A stretch of DNA of 64,000 nt from Ascidia mentula (GCA_947561715.1 OX387201.1:17436001-17500000); one strand, 5' to 3'; counted from the first letter of the stretch, positions 11,879-25,800 are shown. The notes: a model not told the origin generated them from the letters alone. Numbers and translations are program-made.

Positions 11879-14800
11879 ATGTTTCAAGTACTCGAGAAGA
11901 TAACGGAACAGGTGAGCTTGACAAGCAATGTGGAGCCAATAATATGAATTTGTGTATAAGCTGCAGACAGATGGCCACTGTTTCGACCTAAAAGGTCTCA
12001 TCAGTGCAGCTGGTGTGGCTATTAGACGAACTTTGCAGACCAAACGGCCAAGCAAAGACTTCCACTTTGTGGTGACTATACAGTCACCGTCATCCGTTGG
12101 GCACCAAACTAGGTGCAACCTTACCTTGACATTCTGCAGTATTATATCTTACAAAATACAGTACGTGCAGTACAACATAAACCATTGAGATTCATGTCAG
12201 TGCTGCATATCGCAGTAATACTAAAATTCAGACTGCCGCTTTGGCAACAATAAGTTGCTCTACCCGACAAAATGGAAGACCGTGTAATGACCAAATGTTT
12301 CGTTACAGGTGACCAGATACAGCACGTTCTTCGGCCAGCTCTGGTATATCCTGGTATTCGTGTTTCGACTCATTGTCGTTATTACACTTGGCGGCGCAGG
12401 TTGGCAATTATTTTATTTTTGTTTAAATATATGTTTAGTTACAAATTAACTACAGCTTTTTAACTGTACCATGCCGACATATCAACATTACCCGACCGTC
12501 GTCATACTCTGGTTATTATTTATTAGATGTTTAACGCTGAATATGTTGTGTTTTATATTTTCCGTCCTGGGCTGCATGAAGTGTATGTTTTCATTTATAA
12601 TGTAGTCTGTGAACCAAAGAAAATCTTTTGTGTCACTGATAATGTACCATACCGGATATTAAAAGCAAAACAATTGAAAAAAAACAGTCTTGTTCAAAAG
12701 ACACGAAAAAGATTGCAACAAAAGGTTACATAAAGTAAGAGTGGGAACTTTCATAATGAATTACAACCTAGCAAAGCCTAATGTTTTAACTTGCTGCCTC
12801 TGCATGTACAGTGTACGGCGATGAACAATCCAACTTTGTTTGCGTCACAAAGGACCCGGGGTGTGACAACGTGTGCTTTGATCAGTTTGTGAAGGTTTCG
12901 CATCTGAGGTTCTGGGGATTCCAGGTATTTACTTTTTTACCTAAACGAAAAGCAATCCGCGGGATGAGTTTGTAGGCAGCTTTGAAACGAGTTACTCTAC
13001 GTTCTTATGGTTATTTCACATTTTGGATAAATTGATACATAACAAGTTATTATACCGCATGTTTGCGGCAATAATTTAAGAAGGCTATAGGTTTTTTGAG
13101 AAAGGGCAGACAGTAAAGAGCAAATGCTCATCATCGCGATTTGCATACAATAAGGCACGATTTTTCAAACCAAACTTAGGGGTATAACGCTTGGAAAGGA
13201 CATCGACTTTAAAAAAAAATTTAGAGACCTTTTTGTGGTCATTACGGATTTGTGCATGAAGATGCGTTTACGAGTAATTTTTTCTTACCGCGGAAATTTG
13301 CTTTTATTGCCGAATTTGTGTATCTGCAGCCTTTGTTTAGTATCATATTCATACTCCGTTGTAAAGCCCACGTTTGATTTCTTTGATTTGACGCTTTACT
13401 GCTTCTTATATTTAAAACAGGGATCATGCTTTCAAATCCAGTTGTGTCATATAAATGGTCTTTAACTTTAAAAGCAACATCTTAACGTTAAAAGTCATTT
13501 TACGACTCGCATTTGCGTACAGGAAATGTGCACGTAGCATCGTGACTTGATATTTTCCCGAAACACAGCAGCTCTCTCAATTTGCGGGCCGGCGTCTCGC
13601 TTAATATTGCGTCATCAAAAAAACCCCGCGCTTAATCACTGCGAACAAAAAAGTTTTGTAAAAAATAAGTTCATAGTTTTAATTCAAATAAGTTTAATGG
13701 AAAAAGACAATCCCTTCTTGGTTGGTTTTCATCAATACATTTGTCCGCCATGTCATTGGACATTGCTTAAATGCCGTCAAACGTTGGTATGATCGAGGGT
13801 ATGAATACATATTAACATAGGTGAAATAGAAAGCATTGCATTAAGTTTCATGCCTTGAAACATACAACTATTTGGATGTTTTTAAGTGATTCGTTATTTA
13901 TATTTGCAGCTTCTTGCTGTCGCTTGCCCAGCTGTATTTTTCCACTTCTTCTCGCTCTATATGACGTCACAAATCGGCAAATGGGAAAACCTGAAAAAGT
14001 CGGTTGAAGGGGGAAATCAGGATGACAGCAAAGCAGTGGTAAGCTTCAACGTTAAATGAAGTTTCTGTTTCTAAAAGTAAAATTCAAAAACATTTGCATA
14101 AGCGCCTGATTCACTATTTATTGTGATTCTGCACACAACAAACAAATACTGTTTTTCACCAATTTAATTCAATTTATTTCCACCATTACATAAAATACGG
14201 GATGCAAAACAGCATTTGTTTATTATTTCCACTAAACACGCTTTTTTATTACTCTTTCAGACCGACGTACAGGAAACAAACGGTTACGAAGAGAATGCGA
14301 AAAACATGGCGAAAAAGAAGAGAGTGGTTGGAAAAGTGAAAACAAAGCACGTCTACTCCGATGGGGAAGTGAAAGAAGTAAAAAACTTCAATTCAAATAA
14401 TTCTGAACTTATTTATCTTTTGAAATTACAATCACCAGCATATTTTTACCCAGTGTAAACAAAGATTGTTTACAAATAACCTTGCAACGGATAGTTTCTC
14501 AAAACTTTCTTCTGTTTTAAAGGTGAAAGTGAACAACAAAATCTACATCGCCTACTACATATGCACCCTTTTAAAGCTTACAATGGAAGCTATTTTCATC
14601 TTTTTCACCTACGAACTGTTCTATATTCCGGTAAGAAATATTGTCAGATAATTATTTTCATTATTTTTTTTTATTAACTGCATTTAACACAAGAACTTTA
14701 ATGGTGCTCCATTTTGTCGGTTGCAGTATAAATAGTTTAAAATTTAAAGCATTCATGCATTTTCAATGCAATATTGAAGATTAATAAGATATGCTTAAGA

Positions 14801-16651
14801 TTCGAAAAGTATTAGTTGCTTTTGTGTATATTTCGTTTTATCTTTGCCAGCAGTATTACTCGCGCATTGGGACTTTCCTCCATGGAACAAGTAGGATGTA
14901 CCTTTAAGCAATTACTGACGACCAAAAAGTCGAAAATGTGCAAGCTTTTTTCAGAAAAACTACCCTACTTTTTGCGGTACTTTGAGTCAATAATCCTTGG
15001 AAGATAACGAAATGTCGTTTTTCAGGACTTGCGGTGTAAAAACCCTCAGGCTCTTCCCCACGAAGTGTCAATCCCTAAGTGCGATTACAGTTTCGTGGAT
15101 CGAGTTCTTCTGAACGAAGTTCCCCACACATACAATTGTTTAGATGACTTTGGTTCTTTCCGATCAGGATGTCCTTCCGCCGCTCAGGCAGGATGGGACC
15201 GCGCAGTCGTCAAATGTTTCACCTCGCGACCTTACGTAAGTTTTTGTTGTACTTTTATTCAACTACTCTTTGAAGATTCAAAGCATTGGTCAAAACCGCT
15301 AAAAACAAAAAAAAGTAAATCGAATTATGTAAAATCTTCGTCAAAATCGATAGATTTGTTTAAATGATGTTGAACGTATTAGTGTGCAAGAATACTAATA
15401 ACTATTCTTGTAAAGCACCAATAATTTTCTCTGGACATCAGTAGTGCGCAGATGACCATTATCACAGCAAGTCAAGGGCACAAGCAGACAATGTTTTTTT
15501 TCTTAACAGGAGAAAACGATCTTCATTCGCTACATGAATATCCTGGCTTTTGTATGTTTGATTCTTTGTGCTATTGAACTGCTCTACATGCCTATAAGGT
15601 TGCTTGTTCACATGGCTAAGCGCAGCAGAAAAAGGTAAGATCAGGTTAAAATTTTTATGTCTATGTTAAACAAAGCTATTTTTACGTAACTATACATTCA
15701 TTATGACGTCATAATCCTCACTCGTGTGTTTGGGAGTTTATAACTTACCTGCACTGATAAAATAGGAACCAAATCAATCCTTCTTTTTAATTTTTATAAT
15801 AGTTATTCTTACAGTTGAATAATGATTTGGGGCTGTTTCAATTTGCAAGTGTAATTTAGCGCAGAGAGGCAAATTTTTACTAGTTAATACGTCTATCTTT
15901 TCCTTGACGATCGCCACACTTTAACAAATGACCCTTACTTTATAAACAGGCGGAAGATATAAATACATTATAATTAAACGTCACCTTAAATTTGTTTTCG
16001 TGGGTTCATATGATATTACTGCAAAAAAACTATGGTTTTTCCTATACATTTAAACATTATTCTTTTCGTAATACTTTGCAGAGCCCCGCCGCGAGCAGTT
16101 TACATATATCGCAATGGACCAGCCCCTGAAATGAACTGGAACCCTGAAACTGCTTCTACAGCTGGGGAAAGCACAGCCAATCGTAAGTATATTATTTCTG
16201 TAATATGGGAATAAGGTAATTCTCTCATAGCTTCAGAGGTCGGCAAACTTTCCTTTGCTATCGGTTGAATCTAAACTTTGCTGCGTCTCAGCGTACTGCA
16301 CTACTAACAATTAACAGTCACTATTCATAATGTTGTTTAACCTTGCTAAGTTACGTCATTATGTTACAATTATCCCTTTTTTTTTACACAGTTTGTAAAA
16401 ATTTTCCTCTCGGTATGGACAATAACAGAATGGCACTCGTCGGGCAATATACTACAATATGTAAAAAAAAGGCTGCAGTCGGAGGCCATAAGTTGCCAAC
16501 CCCCGAATATAAACAGTCACTTTCATAATTACATCGTTTTTATCAAAGTTGGCCCTTTGTAGCCCTAATATAACTATCTTCCGCTATGCCTAAAAAAAGT
16601 ATTTTTTGCTTTGCAGGTCGCTCAATTGCATACACTGAAAGTAAATCGTAA
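11879..16651 (+). CDS. connexin (gap-junction protein), 353 aa
   Basis: Ten exons: 11879-11911, 12309-12399, 12812-12924, 13910-14038, 14261-14377, 14523-14630, 15026-15235, 15510-15634, 16082-16182, 16617-16651; 1062 nt with matching phases. The N-terminus [17 protein letters not shown] precedes TM1 (about 18-40). Extracellular loop 1 has the family signature C52-X6-C59-X3-C63 after GDEQ. TM2 lies at about 80-97, followed by a charged cytoplasmic loop, TM3 at 166-197, an enlarged loop 2 (198-267) ending CFTSRPYEKTIF, TM4 at about 272-295, and a short tail. Connexins form hexameric hemichannels that dock between cells. Two oddities: no Trp near residue 3-4 of the N-terminal helix, and non-canonical loop 2 cysteines. 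The first exon is only 11 codons and was chosen because its phase-0 donor and sequence fit the helix; it is the least certain exon. Confidence 0.93.
11958..12120 (+). repeat. partial copy of a TIR element in connexin intron 1
   Basis: The stretch beginning agctgcagacagatggcc matches one terminal repeat and part of the interior of the complete element at 30855-31140. Shared blocks include CACTGTTTCGACCT, AAGGTCTCATCAGTGCAGCT and CACTTTGTGGT. The far terminal repeat is missing. Confidence 0.7.
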
Positions 16652-18160
16652 AGCAAGATTAAAGCAGCACAAGCTGTATCAGAATAATAAGAAAAATCTG
16701 TGCAATCTGTCTTAATTCATCCTAGCGGACCACGTTTACAAAATACAATAACAAAAACAGCCTAAAACAATGCTATAAAAGGCATGATAAGTTTTGGAGC
16801 AAATTCTTTATCATGCAACAATTATCTTTGATCATTCATTGTTGATAATTTTCTTGGCATGTGTAATTGTATTCATTGCTATCTACGTAAACACAGTTAA
16901 AAACATACTGTAGTAAAACATACAAACAATGTTGAATGTTGAACCGCTTACATGCCGACCCAGGCAAGCAATAGTTCTCGTCCCGCTTCAAAAATGACAA
17001 CAACGTTTATATTCCTGTTTTTGGAGATTGGGAAAATATAAACGAAATCACTGTATTGAAATAACTGTGTTAAATGAAATGAATTTTTAACTTGATCGAA
17101 TTAGAATGCAAGCAAATTGTACGAACTTTATTTACATTTTCTTACATGCTTTAGTGAAACATGAACATATGTTTGTGCCGACTGCACCTAACATTCTATA
17201 CTTCAACTTTGCATTCTGTAAAAGTTTCTATGCGCACGAATTAGGAATTTTGATTTTTGGTAACTATTACAAAAGTACACTAAGAAACACATTTGGTGGC
17301 AATAATTGATTTCAAGTAGGGGTGCGATCTACAGCCTACTAAAGCAAAATCGTTGCAGCATTTTCATTTTATCATTTTGTCCTTCTCTCCGCGTGCATTT
17401 TTATTGACGTTCCTTTTGTAAATTCTACTGCTGATGTGTTTCTTCGCTGCAGAGCTGAAATGTAAATAAACTTCACCAAAAACTGCTGTGTTTCTTTCAG
17501 CAATAATGGACAACTGGCAAAATACCACAACACAATTTAGTATGTAGTACTTTTGAGCTCATACAGATATTGTGTTGGCACATTTAAATGAATAGACTAT
17601 ATAATATATGTATGATTCGATACAATGGCAGTTTTTAAAGTAGTGTATAGTCAGGTTATTTGCCAAACCGTCCTTAGGCATGTGTTTAGATTTGTCATTA
17701 TTTTCATCGCGGTGTGCTAGAAATCATGAGGGCTTGTCTCATATTTTCATTTTACGATTTGTCTCCTTTCAAAACCGGACATCCCAATATTTAGCCATTT
17801 TAAAAGTCATCTTCTGTAAAAATGTAGCATCAAAGACAGGGGAGAAGCCAAAGTGGCTATGGGCCTTTACCCAAGTCACAGATCCAAGTTACAGGTTGAG
17901 GCCTATTTTTTAATTTGCCGTTCAACACATATCGGACCTGCAATGGCAGCCCTGCCGAGAGCCAAGTCGCCATATACCACCGTACTTATTTCAAAAAGTT
18001 GTCCTTATTTTGAAGGTAGGCGCTTTGGAAAACACGTTATGGGACTAAATTTAATTGTTTCACGCCCAAACATCAGTTTAGTCGGCATTTCTTGTTGTTA
18101 AAATCGGTTTTACTGCACCAATCCGGCGCATCTAAAATTAACATAACGATTCGCGAGAAT
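16652..18160. other. connexin 3' flank and intergenic spacer
   Basis: No coding exon is supported. A canonical AATAAA occurs at 17465-17470, about 810 nt after the connexin stop, and may mark its 3' end. The rest is AT-rich without recognisable structure up to the inverted repeat that begins near 18165. Confidence 0.45.
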
Positions 18161-18164
18161 TAAA

Positions 18165-18815
18165 TTTCGTTGGAATATCAACTGTTGTCATTCCGGCAGA
18201 ATCCGAATATGTTTCTTCGACAATAGCGTTCCGCACCAATGATCACTATTTAACGAGAAGGTTTATAAGATAAAAACGTGTTTGTCCTGTCTATAAATCA
18301 CAGTACGTCTAATTATTTAAAACAAAATCAAACTTGACAGTTAGTACAAGCACGCGGTTGAATGTGACGTACCCACTAGCAAAACACGCAAAATCGCTTG
18401 TGTTTGAAGTCATTCTGATTGAATATCTGGAATTTGTACCGATTTTAATTGTTTTTCCGTTAATCAGCAATAGATTCTTGACAGATACAGAGATTTTAAA
18501 AAAATTATAGGGTGCGGAAGGTATTTTGGCACGTTGTTGAATGTGACGTACCCCCCCCCCCCCCCCCCCCCGTAGTGAAACACGTAAATCGTAGCCATTC
18601 TGATGAAAAACGTGGGATTTGCTGCCATTAATTTGTGTGTACTAACTGTCCAGTTTGATTTTGTGTTAAATAATTAGACATACTGTGATTTATAGACAGG
18701 ACAAACACGTTTGTTTCTTATAAACCAGCTCGTGAAATGGTAATCATTGGTGCGGAACGCTTTTTTCGAAGAAACATATTCGGATTCTGCCAGAATGACA
18801 ATAAGGAATATCAAG
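18165..18815. repeat. long inverted repeat with internal poly-C tract
   Basis: A left arm (about 18165-18352) and right arm (about 18645-18815) are inverted copies at roughly 90% identity over about 175-185 bp. Shared blocks include GGCAGAATCCGAATATG, GCGTTCCGCACCAATGAT and TTTGTCCTGTCTATAAATC. The interior holds a pair of diverged direct copies of GAATGTGACGTACCC; the second runs into a tract of 21 C at 18551-18571. It is probably a non-autonomous foldback or MITE-type element. It ends about 115 nt before the PPP1R7 start codon. Confidence 0.85.
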
Positions 18816-18930
18816 TTACCTTACGTGATGTTTACCGATTCCCGTTATTTGTTATCACCGGATTCTGCAGACGCTTTTTGTAGAAGTTACCAAATATTAC
18901 TCGCAAGATCTGCATGTTGTTGCAGTTATA

Positions 18931-21104
18931 ATGGCTGATAAGGATGAACCTAGTACAAATACATCAAGCAACGTTGATGTAGTGGTAAGTCCAACTGCAG
19001 TGAACCTAATAAATGTATCATGTAATACGTTCGGTTGTTTTGGAAGTTTTACTTTTATGAAAGCCAAATTTTTTTGCAGCAGGGTGAAATGTCAGATGAG
19101 GATGAACAGAAAGACAAAAAAGAAGAGGAAGTTGACGATGTGGATAAAAACTTCAATCCAAAGACCATGCTAGATCCAGAGGCCGAGGTTATTTTTGGTA
19201 ATTCTTGCACAAATAATTTATCAAGTGGTGGCTTATAGTTTATACGTTCTAGCGTTTCAATAAATTATGTGAAAAGTAGGATGCATGGAAAAGAAACGTT
19301 TGTTTCCACTCCATACTGCCTTTTTTTATCATCATCTCAGTAATTATATATATTGTGACTGTTTATTTATGCTTTGTAGTATGTTGATTTGGAACATTCA
19401 AGAATTGGAAGTTTGGAGGGCTTTGACAGACTAAAGAAAGTGATTGAGTTGTGTCTCCGTAATAACTACATCAAAAAAATTGAAGGGCTTGAAGGATCGT
19501 CTGGTACCATTACTAACCTTGATCTCTATGACAACAAGCTTAAAAGAATTGAAAACCTGGAAAGTCTTGAGCTGTTAGAGTAAGCCATGTTTCAAAATAC
19601 TTGAGAATGATATCTACAAAATGTTTTAAACTACTTTTTGTTTTTTGTTGACTACAAACATATTTGTGCTATGTTGTCCCTTGGCACTTGTAGGCTTACA
19701 TTGCTGAGTTAACAATCACTTGAATTATTAATGAGATCCATGCGCAATATGCTTAGCTTATTGTAATGCTCTCCGTGGAAATGTTTTTTATACATATTTT
19801 TTTCTATGCTCTGTTCATAGTCAAACTTATACTTCTACACAGGATTTTGGACTTGTCCTTTAACCTGATTCGCACAATTGAAGGGCTGGAAAAGTTGATC
19901 AAACTGAAGAAATTGTATTTTGTGTCTAACAAAATCACAAAAATCCAAAATGTTGGTCACCTTGTCAACCTGACAATGATCGAGCTGGGTGACAACAGAA
20001 TTCGGGTATGAATTTCTGCATGTAGCAGCAAGGCATGGGTTAAATATTTTCCCAGTGTTTTAAACTGTTGGTGTGGCTATAGGGTCAGGTCTGTGTTCGA
20101 GGTTTAAATTATCATTTATTGATGTGTTTTTTTGCACACAATTGACTTTTATTTGGCAAGTTTGATGTCGACAAATACTACAAGCCAAACATTAGGGTAC
20201 TAATGTCCTGATGAACCTCTTATTTTTATTTTTTTTAGGTCATAGATAATCTGGAATGTCTAACCAATTTGCAAGAATTGTACCTTGGAAAGAACAAAAT
20301 AACTTCCATTTCAAATCTCTCAGCTCTCACGAACCTCAAAATTCTTGCTTTAATGAGCAACCGGCTGACCAAAATTGAGGGTTTAAGTGCCCTGGTAAAC
20401 TTGACAGAATTGTATCTCAGTCACAATGGCATCACCCAGCTGGAAGGACTTGAAAACAATGTAAGCAGTGTACAAGAGATGAGAAAAAGAGATTCTCACC
20501 AGAATTACACTGGTGTTTTTCCTGTAAAATTTTTTTAAGTTTTTTGCTCAAACGAAATCTAAACTATTGAAAACACTACAAACATTATAATGTGCAATGT
20601 TTCTTTTTCAGGCAAAGCTGCAAACATTGGACATTGCAGGAAACAAAATTACAAAAGTTGAAAACCTCGGTCATCTTCAGGAACTAGAAGAACTGTGGGT
20701 AAGTAAGTTCCAAATGAAAAGGTTTGGTTGATGCTATCATCAAATTCAACGTACATATATAAACAACAAAAAGCATCCTATCACTACAGTTATTTAAAGA
20801 TTCTTGCAAACAAGTTGTACATAATATTTCAGACATTAAATGTATTTAAAAGCCTGATGAAGATTAGTAGGGAATCTGCTAATGGAGAGTTTAATCAGTT
20901 TTTTTTGTGCAGGCAAATGACAACCTAATCCATGACTGGGATGACATGGAAGAACTGAAGAAATGCAAATGTCTTGCCACAGTCTACCTCGAACACAATC
21001 CTTTGCAAACTGATGCCCCAACCCAGTACCGCAGAAGGTTAATGGCTCTGCTTCCAGACCTGTCGCAAATTGATGCAACGTATACAAGATCAGCAAGGCC
21101 CTAA
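18931..21104 (+). CDS. PPP1R7: protein phosphatase 1 regulatory subunit 7 (sds22)
   Basis: Seven exons: 18931-18984, 19080-19187, 19380-19579, 19843-20005, 20239-20460, 20612-20698, 20913-21104; 1026 nt, 341 aa against about 360 in mammals. An acidic N-terminus (about 1-54) is followed by a tandem run of about eleven 22-residue SDS22-type leucine-rich repeats, such as LDLYDNKLKRIENL, LYLGKNKITSISNL and LYLSHNGITQLEGL. The protein closes with the LRR cap (YRRRLMALLPDLSQIDATY). Sds22 binds the PP1 catalytic subunit through its concave LRR face and controls PP1 maturation and mitotic or cortical activity. Exon 2 opens with a tandem CAGCAG acceptor, so the first Gln is optional. The donor at 19188 (GTTATT) is weak but is the only one that keeps the frame. 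Confidence 0.96.
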
Positions 21105-21303
21105 TTCTTGTTTTATTTGTCTCCATGTTGTGATTCCATTTTGTGTGAAATTGTGCGATGAGTATGATTCGATGTTACTTCAAATGTGTTATTACTACAC
21201 AAACTTTAAAAGATTTTTAACTGTGTTGTTTTGGTCCATGTTCTGTCGATGTGGAATGAATAATTACAAGAAGCATAAATTTTTATTATTGTTAGGCACA
21301 AAC

Positions 21304-21309
21304 AATAAA
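21304..21309 (+). promoter_or_regulatory. polyadenylation signal of PPP1R7
   Basis: AATAAA 200 nt after the stop codon, the first canonical signal downstream on this strand. Confidence 0.65.
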
Positions 21310-22853
21310 ACAGGGGCATAGGTGATCTCTATAATACTACTTGGTGGTATACAGAAGTGGGAGTTTGAAATCCAAATAGATTTTTTTTCAAGATGTTGGG
21401 CTTCTAAAAAACTTTTTGGTTGTTTTAAAGACAGGCTCTTTTGTTTCACTGTTTTGTGCTATTTAAGTCATATTTGCATGTGGTGCAAAAGAGTTTCAAT
21501 GGAAAGCCACAATATTACTTTTATCCAAACAAAACTTAACTTGGATTGATCAGTTTCCATGCACAACTTTTCCAGTCATTACAGAATGTCATCTTGGTCG
21601 TGTTATGACTTTTGCTCATTTATTACTAAACAGCAGTAAACTAATGCGACCATCGAAGCAGTAATATGTGCAAAGAAGCAAATCAATTACACACAGTGTA
21701 CAAACACATTCATTATCACTGTTGCATTTTTTTGTCAAAATTTTACAATCAATGTCAATGTTTTTTTCCAAAATTTGGTAAATAAAAGATGCGTTGAGGT
21801 GAAGTAAATCTCAAGAAAACACTCCAGTTTTTCAAGGAGTTTGATGCCACAAATAGGAAACTAGTGTGGAATGGACATATCTTTACTCTTTTCATGGTTG
21901 ATATAAATAAATGACTTTCAGTGGAAGTGTATGGTGATGGACTGGACCAAAAAAATGCCACACATGGGCATGATACAGTTCGTACACAACTTAAATGCCA
22001 GTTTTTCATGCAATGGACAAACAGATGCTTCACAACACAGGAAAAAAAGTTGTAAAATAATAGAAATTTAATTAAAACTACATTCTGCAACATATCAGTT
22101 TTTGGCTTGACACTACAAAATATGCATTGTTGTACAAAAAGCTTTTTACATAAAACGACCGTACAGACATTGAGAATCAGCAAAGACAAGAGATAACAAT
22201 AAACTCTCATGGACAAAAATGTACTCATACCTTCTTGGATGCCATCACAAAGTCAATAAAATTTATTGAACATTTGTATCTTGTATATTACCAATGTCAT
22301 GTTTTAAATAACTGAACAAAAAGGGTACAGTTTTTACAACAGTTTGACTGTTGATGGCTTGTCTAGTTATTGGCAAAGAGTCTTTTTTTGAATGTTCACC
22401 ACCCCAACCTATTAACACCAACCCAATATCACCATTGCCTACCTACGTCGGCCTACTAATAAAAATACAAACAATACATTGCTTGTCCAGGAGACCCGTT
22501 CACTTTACAATTGCAATAAGTGCATATGTTGAAATGTTTACATGTTCGATAATTTTGACATAAGATAAGCAACCATAATTCACAAAAATCAGGCAGAAAC
22601 TTCCTCAAAACTTTGCTTGTTGAGTACAATGAAAGAATACCCTTCAAACCATATAAATGGGACAGAATAAATCCAATCTTACTTGTGGAATTACACAATA
22701 GCTAACATAGTGGAAAATAAGGTAATTTGTCTCCTGTTTTCCACCCTACTGTATTCAAGTTGTCTTTGAGGACCCAATGAAAAAAATCATTTTTGCAAAC
22801 TAGCTACAAGGCAATATACAGGGACATGTAAGGAGAATGCAATCATTTGTAAA
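21310..22853. other. spacer and REEP 3' UTR
   Basis: Convergent spacer between PPP1R7 and REEP. A minus-strand AATAAA at 22262-22267 would give REEP a 3' UTR of about 590 nt. A 157-codon open frame on the minus strand (21755-22228) has no domain or codon character of a gene and is taken as chance. Confidence 0.5.
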
Positions 22854-25800
22854 TCACTTGATTATCAGGATTTCTTCTGACCCTTCCTCATAATTGGGTT
22901 TTGATTTGGATTTTCTCTTCGATCTGCGCAAATCAGGCTGTTGGTCAGCTGGCATTGGAGGAAGCTGGAAACAAACATAAACATCATAAAAACCTATGAA
23001 ATGTCAACCTACGAACCAAACGTACATCATGGAGATAAACAAAGTTCATATTTCCATCTACAGAAATTTGGATGTGTGAACAACACAAACTTTTTATAAT
23101 AGCAATGTTGCAATGCAAAACAAACCATTACACACAACAATAATCTGTCTTTTTGGCTACAAAGTGCTGAAACGTATAATTCTACACAGAAAGGCCAGAG
23201 CTATCTAATTGCTAATGATAAATTATCAAGCTATTAGGATGTTGGTTGAAATTACATTTGTAACTTTTGTACTGTCACCACACATTGGACAGACAACAAA
23301 GCTAGGCACCTGCACCTCCCACCACTAATTACCACATCACAAACCAAACTTACAAAATACTTTCACCAAAGTTACACCAAATCTATGGCATGTTCCATCT
23401 GTTGGAAGGCCAGAAGTAAAATAGTTTGCAAGAAGATTTGGTTAAAATTGATTATGTCAGGAGCCACAATTTGAATCATTTTTAATTGTAGACATTAACG
23501 TATCAATGGCAAAGTCTCAAAGTTTCGCACATGAAATCAAGCCCTTGTTTGGTTCCAAATCTTATCACAAAAACTGGCTTTTTTGAGTTTTTTTAATGAC
23601 ATAATGCCATTTTGTAAGCCGACATTTCTGTGATTACCAAAAATTTTTCCCCCCTTTAGTAATCCCAAGTATGCCTATGACTGCAGATGTACATTTTTGT
23701 TTGTTATTGCACATTTAGTAAATTGGCTAATTCAATTTGTTAAAGCAGGACCTAACTGCTTTTTCATTTCTCAGTAAAATAACTTAAATTTTGATTGAAT
23801 ATAACATAATGAATATATCAAAAATATATTCAAGCAAACAATGAAACAAAACCTGACTTACATGCTTTGTTTTACTTTTGTGACCTTTTTTTCTTCGCGG
23901 CATCGTTAAATAACGATCGCGGCTCAAACCAGGTTGAGGCACGGCCTCTGAACGGAAAATAATCAAAAAAAATTAACCAACCAATTTTCCATACATTGCA
24001 TGATGGAGAAACACCTTTGGCAATTAAAAGAAATAAGTTGGCCAAAACCAGGGATTAATGGACAAAAGTAAATTTGTTTTTCCATTTGGGAAAAGCACAG
24101 CAAACAAAAAGATCAATGATATTATATGCAGTTTAAAACAAACATATATACATGCTAGTATGATGAAAGGTTTTCACTACTTGCCATGTAATTATTTATT
24201 TCGCAATCAAGAATTTAATGGCTTTCAAATTAAACCATGACAAAACAGCATTCAATTTGCAAAATACAATCTATTTCTGCCAACTAATTGTGTATCTAAT
24301 GTAATTTTAACCCAGTATGTACCTTCTGCATAGTTTGTTCTTCTGGTAATTGTCATATCGTCAGTGGTATGAGTTGGTGGAGCTGTCGAAAACTCTTCAA
24401 CATCATAATCATCAGAAATGTCCTCGAAGGTAGCACCTATATTTCAATGTTATTATGCCATTTTATAGCATATTGTCCTGCTATACTTATTAAAATGGAG
24501 CAAATGTTCAAATGCTTCAGTTCATAACTATGACAAGAGGTTGATTTGCAAAAACATTTTTATGTAATTTTTTTGAATTATTTTTTATTACAATAGAGGT
24601 TTTGTAGTTTGCAAATTTGTTTGCCAAGGCACTGTGCACAATGTTTATGATGTAAACAACTAAGCTGCACTAATGATACTTTATAGGTCGAAACAGTAGC
24701 CATCTGTATGCAACTCACAGAGTTCATGATGTGGGATTATGAACTTTAGTTAAACACAAATATTTACTCACCAGTCTGATCAATATTGGAATTACTCAAA
24801 TTCATCATTGAGTAGGCTTTGAACTGTGTTGTAAGTTGGGGTTCACCCGATGCACCATCGTGGTAAGTTTCAGCATCGAGAGCAACCACGGGATTTGAGG
24901 AGTGCTGGTTCATTTCACGTACTACTGCAGGATTGCCGAAGTCTGCAAATAAAATACATTACACTGTTTGCAAACGTGCATCATTATGCACACATACACT
25001 AAAAAGACAAAGACACTTTTTCATGCAAATTATGCAGTGGCACTGGACCAAAATAATTTATGTCTGTCAAGAACTGGTAACATTAATACATTTGGCTATT
25101 TGGAAAATACAACAGAAATATGATCACTATATTTGCATAGTTTACACCTAAACAAAATTGTTTAATATGGATCACCTACAAACTTTTCATTACATGCAAT
25201 TAGACAATACTTACTTATCAATGTAAAAACTCTGATAAAATATTTCAAATTGCATATTAGTATATAGTCTACAATGGCAAAATTAACATATGTTTAAGAA
25301 TACAGACATGTTATATTTTGCATAACAAATAATCTGATATCCATGGTTAGCACACACAACTCTTCACATACTTGCAGCTGCCGCTTGTCTGTGTATTTCA
25401 GTTGTTTCAGGGAGTCTTGTTAAATCCATGGTGCTATAACTTCGCAGCTTGTCCGTGACCACAGCCTGACCTTTCACAGCTGCAGTAACAACTGCATTTG
25501 CCGCCATGTTGAATCCCTTTGATCCAACCTGGACCATTGCTTCATATCCACGGTCTTTTGCATTTTCAAGGAACAGATCAATATCCTGCAAACAAGCATT
25601 TGAATGAGAAAGTAAGAAACACAAAATAAACCAAACTTGTAGCAGCATTGAAGCTGTAACCTGGAACAATGCCATTATATTGTGTAAACATCAAAATAAT
25701 GCAAAATATCATGTGATATCACTTAAACTCCAGTAACAGTTGCAACCTTGATGCAACTTTTATGGAGGCAAACAAGAATGAACAAAAATATATTAGTGCA

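Noticed and set aside
12272..12308. ATG at 12272 as connexin start
   Set aside because: Its frame does not enter the connexin frame. The exon at 11879-11911 joins in phase and supplies the expected N-terminal helix.
21755..22228. 157-codon minus-strand open frame
   Set aside because: Hydrophobic, Cys/Phe-rich composition typical of AT-rich noncoding DNA; it lies between two gene 3' ends with no splice or domain support.
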